From assembly GCA_005789975.1 (NCBI GenBank), contig SXWC01000015.1, forward strand, positions 1 to 10,653: DNA of 10,653 nt, given 5' to 3'. This document shows, piece after piece, positions 6,416 to 10,653 of this stretch. The notes beneath the pieces were generated by a model, which had not been told where the DNA came from, did not search any database, and saw only the letters and a list, made by a program, of their open reading frames with translations. Position 1 is the stretch's first letter. Every line of letters starts with the position of its first letter. The DNA is from Planctomycetaceae bacterium (GTDB lineage Bacteria; Planctomycetota; Planctomycetia; Pirellulales; UBA1268). Both the position numbers and the translations under genes were made by a program.

Positions 6416-6640
6416 ATGCCCAAGAAACGCCCCAAACGCCGTCGGAGACGGCCCGCCGCCCATCCGGAGGCCGCCTATGTCTGCGACTCGTGCGGCGAGG
6501 AGATCGTCGTGCCGGTGGACATTTCAGGGGGCTCGCACCAGGACTACGTCGAAGACTGTCCCGTCTGCTGCCACCCGATGACCCTCCACGTGCACATCGA
6601 CCCGGATGGAGAGGCCCGCGTCGAGGGTGAGCACGAATGA
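6416..6640 (+). CDS. CPXCG-motif cysteine-rich zinc-ribbon protein
   Basis: This is a small protein of 74 residues. It begins with a strongly basic tail (MPKKRPKRRRRRP), followed by the cysteine-rich core YVCDSCGEEIVVPVDISGGS (21-40) and DYVEDCPVCCHPM (43-55), then an acidic end. The spacing and the YVEDCPVCC block match the short CPXCG family found in many bacteria, thought to be a zinc ribbon from its two CxxC knuckles (Cys23/Cys26 and Cys48/Cys51, with an extra Cys52). Here the first knuckle is CDSCG rather than the usual CPYCG, and the basic N-terminal tail is longer than in typical members. No function is established for the family; the tail suggests nucleic-acid binding, which is inference. 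The ATG at 6416 begins the coherent protein. The ribosome site is weak, and the frame stays open further upstream with no protein-like content. Confidence 0.8.
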   Translation: MPKKRPKRRRRRPAAHPEAAYVCDSCGEEIVVPVDISGGSHQDYVEDCPVCCHPMTLHVHIDPDGEARVEGEHE

Positions 6641-6707
6641 GCCCGACGCCGCCCCCGAGTCGGCGGTGGCCGCGCGGGCGTCCGCGATGTTCGCCGGAAG
6701 TTCGCCA

Positions 6708-6722
6708 CGGGCATCGTGCCCG
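6708..6722. terminator. Hairpin CGGGCA-TCG-TGCCCG between convergent genes
   Basis: A 6-bp perfect stem with a 3-base loop lies between the end of the CPXCG gene (6640) and the end of the opposing membrane protein gene (6783). Its position suits a shared terminator. There is no T-tract on either strand, and a stem this short is common in GC-rich DNA. Confidence 0.25.
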
Positions 6723-6782
6723 CCGCTTCTGAGCCGCCGTTTCAGCCGGGGAACCGACCTTCAAGACCCGCACGCGTCGGAG

Positions 6783-7664
6783 TCAGCGTTCGCTGAAAAA
6801 TACCCCGGTGAGTCGCGAGAGGATCCAGAGCGTCGCCAGCGGGAGAAGGATGGTGGAGATCGTGAAGTAGATGGCGAGGTTGACGATCGATTCGCCCACC
6901 GCGGCCAGCGATTCGTAGAGCTTCTGGGCCCGATCGCCGATGGCGTCCACGGGGTTGTAGCGGTCATACCATGGCCGCTCCGCATCGGCGGCCTCTGCTC
7001 GCTCGATCTTCTTGGTCGTTTCGGCCACAGCGGCCGACGCCTGCTGATAGCTCGGTTCCAGGAAGCGGTCGGCGACCAGCGAGTCGATCCAGCCGGCAGC
7101 GGGAATCGCGAGCCGCGCGAAGAGCGCGAGGCCGAAGAGTCGGCGGCTCCAGCCGATGAGCGACCGCTGGCCGGACGATCCGCAAAAAGCCGCGAGGCAA
7201 ACCGCCGTCAGCGCGGGCAGAAACAGCCAATAGCCCAGCGTCCTGGCGATCTGCATCCCGAGCCGCTGCACACCCAGGGCCGTCGTGCTCGTGAGAAGCA
7301 GCGCGCCGTATTGCTCGACCAGGTCGTTGATCGGATCGAGTGCCTGGCCGATGCCGATGCTGCCGCCCGGACCGAACGAGAAGCTCACTTCCGAACTCTG
7401 GGCGAGTGAAATGCCGCTGTCGAGGCCGCGGGTGGCGGCGAGGGCCGCGAGCGTGCGGGTGAACGACGCGTCCATCCAGGCCTCGCCCTTCGAGTCGGCC
7501 AGCGGCGCGATCGTGAGGAGGACGACCGCTGCGACCGCGACCTGGATCGCAGCCCGGGCCGCGGGCTCGCGGAATCGCGCGGGCAAAAAAGGGAGCCATT
7601 CGCCGCGGAGAAATCGGGCGAAGCGGGTGTCGATTCCATCGACGGGCAGTGGAGTGTTGTTCAT
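6783..7664 (-). CDS. Multi-pass inner-membrane protein, conserved uncharacterised family
   Basis: This encodes 293 residues from the ATG at 7664 (MNNTPLPVDGIDTRF). Likely membrane spans: 38-56 (AAIQVAVAAVVLLTIAPLA), 143-160 (LGYWLFLPALTAVCLAAF), about 174-192 and 259-284 (SIVNLAIYFTISTILLPLAT). Between spans 1 and 2 is a non-membrane segment with ATRGLDSGISLAQSSEVSFS (77-96) and QALDPINDLVEQYGALLLTS (107-126), then TALGVQRLGMQIA. From memory, this block (LDPxNDLxER/Q...STSLGVQ) recurs in unannotated membrane proteins of several proteobacteria, so I treat it as a conserved family without a known role. A charged helix (about 205-232, KKIERAEAADAER) precedes the last span. The frame extends upstream to 7778, but that part is Arg/Ser/Pro-rich with no signal. 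The ribosome site at 7664 is weak. It is transcribed divergently from the gene at 7929. Confidence 0.78.
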   Translation of the reverse strand: MNNTPLPVDGIDTRFARFLRGEWLPFLPARFREPAARAAIQVAVAAVVLLTIAPLADSKGEAWMDASFTRTLAALAATRGLDSGISLAQSSEVSFSFGPGGSIGIGQALDPINDLVEQYGALLLTSTTALGVQRLGMQIARTLGYWLFLPALTAVCLAAFCGSSGQRSLIGWSRRLFGLALFARLAIPAAGWIDSLVADRFLEPSYQQASAAVAETTKKIERAEAADAERPWYDRYNPVDAIGDRAQKLYESLAAVGESIVNLAIYFTISTILLPLATLWILSRLTGVFFSER

Positions 7665-7823
7665 CGCGTGTTTCCCGGAGGCCGGCACGTGGTCGGGTCG
7701 GCCGCCGTCCAGTCGGCCCGCCGAACCGCCCGATGATACGCTCCGCGCCGTCGGAACAGGTGAACGCCCGCGGCACACCTGCCGGCGTGATGGGTGACTT
7801 CCGGGGGACGGAAGGCTCTCCCC

Positions 7824-7856
7824 TGAACGGGCCCGCCGGTCCGGGCCCCCTGTTCA
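7824..7856. promoter_or_regulatory. Long imperfect inverted repeat in a divergent intergenic region
   Basis: TGAACGGGCCCG (7824-7835) pairs with CGGGCCC (7842-7848) and GTTCA (7852-7856) around a 6-base loop, leaving a 3-base bulge (CCT). That is 12 base pairs in total. It sits in the 264-bp space between the divergent genes starting at 7664 (minus) and 7929 (plus), about 72 bp before the latter. It could be an operator for a dimeric regulator or a leader hairpin. No T-tract follows, so a terminator is less likely. Confidence 0.45.
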
Positions 7857-7928
7857 TCCCGCTCTTTCCGATGCCGGGTTGCCTTGTCGGAGAGGCGCCG
7901 AGGGGCGTGATCGACTACGATCAAGGCC

Positions 7929-9647
7929 ATGATTCTGCCGACCGTTTCCGCCTCAGCCGGCTTCCCAGCCATCACCAGCCGGGAGCGAACACCGCCGACC
8001 GCCGGCGATGCGCCGCAGCGGCGTCCGCCGGGGGTGCCGCCCTTGACGGCGGGCAATGAAGCCATCCTCGCCCGGGCCCGGGTGATCCTCAGTAGTCGCG
8101 GGGATCTCAGCGAGGGTGAGCGGCAGGTGCGGCTGCATGTCGTGCGAGCCGCCATCACCGGCACCGTGATTCGACCCTCCGAAGACTCGCCGGAAATGCG
8201 GAATCCGGCCTACTGGATCCTCGTCAATGACCGCTTCGTGGTGGCCCCGGAAATCGCCCCGGTCGATGCGATCGCGGATCTCTGGGTTCTCCACGGGGCC
8301 GACGGTGTTCCCGTTCCCCGCATCCGCTGCCTCAAATACACGACGCTCGTCCTCATCCAGGGCATGATCGAGCATTTTCGCGAGACGGGAGACGCGCGAG
8401 GCCTCGAAGCGATCAATCACCTCATCGGCCGCCGGGTCGTTCCCGAGGAACTCCCGAACAGGGGTGACGACCTGCTGTGGCGTCGCCACTTCGACGCAGA
8501 CCGACTTCTGCCCGGCGACCAGGTATGGTTCGACAATCCGTTTTTTGACCGGGGCCGGGAGCTCTTCCGGCAGCGTTTTCATCAGGATGCCCTGCATGCC
8601 GGGGCCGGCCCTGAAGCCGCCCTGGCCGGGGCCCGGTCGCGTGCCGAGGCCCTCACCGCGGGCGAGGAGGGCTCCAACGCCTTCTACCTCGGGGACGATC
8701 GCTTCATCCTCGGGGCGGATTCGCTCGTCCGTGCGTTCCGCGGGCCGGTCCGCTGCGACGTCGCCGATCACCCACCGGCCCATGAACTGGTCTTCACGCG
8801 GAAGATCTTCAGCCTGGCCCGCTTCCGCGAACACATGATCGAGGACAACTTCTCGGTGCAGGCCTGCATGCGGGAGGGTTCCGTCGCGGTCCACCCCGGG
8901 TGCTTCACCATCGAACGGGTGCGGGCCCCCCTCGACCCGGTGCACCTGCTGCGGTTCCACGCCTCGCACCCGCCCGAGAGGGAACTCGGCAGCCTGATCT
9001 CCGCCGTCGCCAGCGGCAACCCGCCTCCGGTCCTCGACCGCAGTGGCCGCGTGACCGTTCCGGTGTTCGCGGCCCACTACGACTGGAACGAGCAACAGCG
9101 GGTCCGGCTCGCCATCGACGCGGTCATGCGGGCGGATCCCGATGCCATCTGGTGGCTCCTGCGAGACCGCATCGACGACGATCGCTATGTGCTCACCGCC
9201 GCACGGGCCGCGGAGGTGCGGAACTTCACGGTCGGGATGCTGTGCGGCGATCTCGCCGATTCCAGACTCTGCCTCTGCTTCACCCGCCGGCTCCCGCTCG
9301 TGCCCGGCCGCTACCCCGCCTCGTTTCGGCCGGATCGCGAGTTTCTGCGCGAGGAAGCGCGGTGGCGTGCCGCACGCATGCCGCTGTTCGCCATGCAGTC
9401 GGCGCTCTGCGAAGCCGCGATCCGGGATTGGCGGAGTGTCGTCGAAACCGAGCCCGGCGAGGACGGCAGGAGTCACCGATTCTCCTCCGAGGAGAAAGCA
9501 CGGTATGTCCAGGCTCTTCGGGAGGAGATCGACGAACTCGCCCGCACGCGGCGGGCGGCCTTCGAGGAGGTGATCCTGCCCTATCGGCCCGCCCCCGCCG
9601 GCTGGGACGGCTTCGATGCGGCGGGTGACTTCCTCCCCGGTTCCTGA
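7929..9647 (+). CDS. Large protein with a degenerate transglutaminase (Tgl)-like region
   Basis: This encodes 572 residues, with no signal peptide and no membrane span. Residues 1-40 are Pro/Arg/Thr-rich and may not be translated; the start at 7929 has only a weak AAGG nearby, and GTG/TTG codons near 8035-8043 are alternatives. Residues about 130-270 resemble the Bacillus spore-coat transglutaminase Tgl: a helix after Cys134 (KYTTLVLIQGMIEHF), PGDQVWFDNPFFD (195-207; compare GDCLYFKNPEFD) and GSNAFYLGDDRF (248-259; compare GENVILLGEDKYF). The Tgl active site is Cys, Glu and His. In my alignment the Glu is Ser249, the His is absent (FILGAD), and Cys134 is offset by two positions, so catalysis is doubtful. 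An insert of about 38 residues separates the last two motifs. Residues 290-572 match nothing I recognise; they hold an ordered mix of strand and helix and end in a charged helix (EEKARYVQALREEIDELART). It is convergent with pckA. The coding call is firm; the family link is tentative. Confidence 0.82.
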   Translation: MILPTVSASAGFPAITSRERTPPTAGDAPQRRPPGVPPLTAGNEAILARARVILSSRGDLSEGERQVRLHVVRAAITGTVIRPSEDSPEMRNPAYWILVNDRFVVAPEIAPVDAIADLWVLHGADGVPVPRIRCLKYTTLVLIQGMIEHFRETGDARGLEAINHLIGRRVVPEELPNRGDDLLWRRHFDADRLLPGDQVWFDNPFFDRGRELFRQRFHQDALHAGAGPEAALAGARSRAEALTAGEEGSNAFYLGDDRFILGADSLVRAFRGPVRCDVADHPPAHELVFTRKIFSLARFREHMIEDNFSVQACMREGSVAVHPGCFTIERVRAPLDPVHLLRFHASHPPERELGSLISAVASGNPPPVLDRSGRVTVPVFAAHYDWNEQQRVRLAIDAVMRADPDAIWWLLRDRIDDDRYVLTAARAAEVRNFTVGMLCGDLADSRLCLCFTRRLPLVPGRYPASFRPDREFLREEARWRAARMPLFAMQSALCEAAIRDWRSVVETEPGEDGRSHRFSSEEKARYVQALREEIDELARTRRAAFEEVILPYRPAPAGWDGFDAAGDFLPGS

Positions 9648-9665
9648 TTCGTCCTGGATGTCGGA

Positions 9666-9687
9666 CCGGGAACTCCGGCGTTCCCGG
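9666..9687. terminator. Perfect 8-bp hairpin between convergent genes
   Basis: CCGGGAAC (9666-9673) and GTTCCCGG (9680-9687) form a perfect 8-bp stem around TCCGGC, 18 bases after the stop at 9647. The opposing pckA gene ends at 9788. Its position and strength suit a bidirectional terminator, though neither strand has a T-tract after the stem. A second, weaker pairing (GGCGG 9761-9765 with CCGCC 9775-9779) lies closer to the pckA stop. Confidence 0.5.
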
Positions 9688-9787
9688 GCCCACGTCGCCG
9701 ACAGCGTGCGCGGGAGCCGACCACGCGTCGCCTTGCAGGCCCGGGTCGAGCGGCCAAGGGGGCGGAAAAGCCGTCCGCCGAAGTGAC

Positions 9788-10653
9788 CTACTCGCTCGGG
9801 CCGGCGAGGGCGACGGCGCTGGTGACCTTGTCGAGATACTGCCGGAAGTTGTGGGCGAAGAGCCCGGCGAGCTTGCGGGCGGTCACGTCGTACGCCGCCT
9901 TGTCGGCCCAGGCGTCGCGGGGCACGAGCACCTCATCCGGCACGCCCGGGCAGGCCGTGATCGCGTCGAGCCCGAACACCGCGTCGGCCGTGGCCGGCGC
10001 GTTTCGCAGGGCCCCCGAGTGGATCGCGTCGATGATGCCGCGGGTGATCGGGAGCTTCATCCGCTTGCCGATGCCGTAGGCGCCCCCGCTCCAGCCGGTG
10101 TTGACGAGCCAGACGTTGACCCGGTGCTTGAGGATCTTGTCGGCCAGCAGCCCGGCATACTTCATCGGATGCCAGACGAGGAACGGCCCGCCGAAGCAGG
10201 GCGAGAACGTGGCCTGCGGCTCGGTGACGCCCATCTCCGTGCCGGCCACCTTGGCCGTGTAGCCGCTGATGAAGTGATACATCGCCTGCTCCGGCGAGAG
10301 CCGGCTCACGGGCGGGAGCACGCCGAAGGCGTCGCAGGTCAGGAAGATGACGTCGGTGGGGTGCCCCGCCACGCACGGAATCTTGGCGTTGCGGATGAAG
10401 TCGATCGGATAAGCGCCGCGGGTGTTTTGCGTGATGCTCGTGTCGTGGAAATCGACGTGGTGGCTGTCCTCGTCGTAGACCACGTTCTCGAGCACGGCCC
10501 CGAACCGCAGGGCCTGGAAGATGTCGGGCTCGGTCTCGGGGGCGAGGTCGATCGCCTTCGCGTAGCACCCCCCCTCGATGTTGAAGATGCCGGTGTCGCT
10601 CCAGCAGTGTTCGTCGTCGCCGATCAGCAGACGCTTGGGGTCCGCGGAGAGCG
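9788..10653 (-). CDS. pckA: Phosphoenolpyruvate carboxykinase (ATP), C-terminal part (5' end outside window)
   Basis: This gives 287 residues, about the C-terminal half of the usual 530-540. The enzyme turns oxaloacetate and ATP into phosphoenolpyruvate, CO2 and ADP, the entry step of gluconeogenesis, in the cytoplasm. The frame is open to the window edge ([17 protein letters not shown]), so the GTG at 10495 is internal. Visible motifs: kinase-2/metal site IGDDEHCW (residues 10-17), [10 protein letters not shown] (23-32), ENVVYD followed by the substrate-binding NTRGAYPID with Arg78, [33 protein letters not shown] and [15 protein letters not shown]. These are diagnostic of the ATP-dependent class rather than the GTP class. 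The P-loop (GLSGTGKTT in the family) should lie just upstream of the window. All visible key residues are intact. The TAG at 9788 is followed by a 140-bp convergent spacer. Confidence 0.97.
   Translation of the reverse strand, partial: LSADPKRLLIGDDEHCWSDTGIFNIEGGCYAKAIDLAPETEPDIFQALRFGAVLENVVYDEDSHHVDFHDTSITQNTRGAYPIDFIRNAKIPCVAGHPTDVIFLTCDAFGVLPPVSRLSPEQAMYHFISGYTAKVAGTEMGVTEPQATFSPCFGGPFLVWHPMKYAGLLADKILKHRVNVWLVNTGWSGGAYGIGKRMKLPITRGIIDAIHSGALRNAPATADAVFGLDAITACPGVPDEVLVPRDAWADKAAYDVTARKLAGLFAHNFRQYLDKVTSAVALAGPSE

Noticed and set aside
7953..9476. 507-codon minus-strand open frame opposite the Tgl-like gene.
   Set aside because: Its translation is Asp/Glu/Gly/Arg-rich with no hydrophobic core pattern. 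The plus strand has ordered strands and helices, and motifs similar to Tgl.

Overview
The window is GC-rich bacterial chromosome from what is most likely a planctomycete (Planctomycetota, perhaps Pirellulales-like). This is an inference from three things: a PEP-CTERM surface protein, a very high third-position GC, and loosely packed genes in mixed orientation. Nothing in the window is a definitive taxonomic marker. I see no rRNA, tRNA, CRISPR array, transposase or phage gene.

Layout, left to right. 1-1578 (+) is the 3' part of a KdpD-type potassium sensor gene that ends after a GAF-like region without any histidine kinase domain. Convergent to it, 1600-2226 (-) encodes a small secreted, histidine-rich helical protein of unknown function. 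A gene-free stretch of about 430 bp follows; it carries a 133-bp element bounded by perfect 17-bp inverted repeats (GGGGCTGCCCATGCCCC). Next is a minus-strand pair: a class I O-methyltransferase (3434-4465) whose stop overlaps the GTG start of a GNAT acetyltransferase (2655-3437) as GTGA, so the two are almost certainly co-transcribed and translationally coupled. Upstream of them lies a short reading frame (4642-4875) whose 5' end is made of a third copy of the same repeat; it may be a gene remnant. Then comes a PEP-CTERM exported protein (4917-5864, -). Its upstream region has a perfect 14-bp tandem duplication and a strong hairpin.

The right half holds a small CPXCG-type zinc-ribbon protein (6416-6640, +), a multi-pass membrane protein of an uncharacterised conserved family (6783-7664, -), and, divergent from it, a 572-residue protein (7929-9647, +). 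Part of that protein resembles the spore-coat transglutaminase Tgl but seems to have lost the catalytic residues. A perfect hairpin separates it from the convergent, partial ATP-dependent PEP carboxykinase gene pckA (9788-10653, -).

The genes do not form one pathway. Apart from the methyltransferase/acetyltransferase pair they look like independent transcription units: ion homeostasis (kdpD), gluconeogenesis (pckA), envelope or surface proteins (PEP-CTERM protein, membrane protein, secreted His-rich protein) and small-molecule modification. The most interesting items are the degenerate transglutaminase-like protein, the kinase-less KdpD, and the palindromic repeat family with its neighbouring gene remnant.
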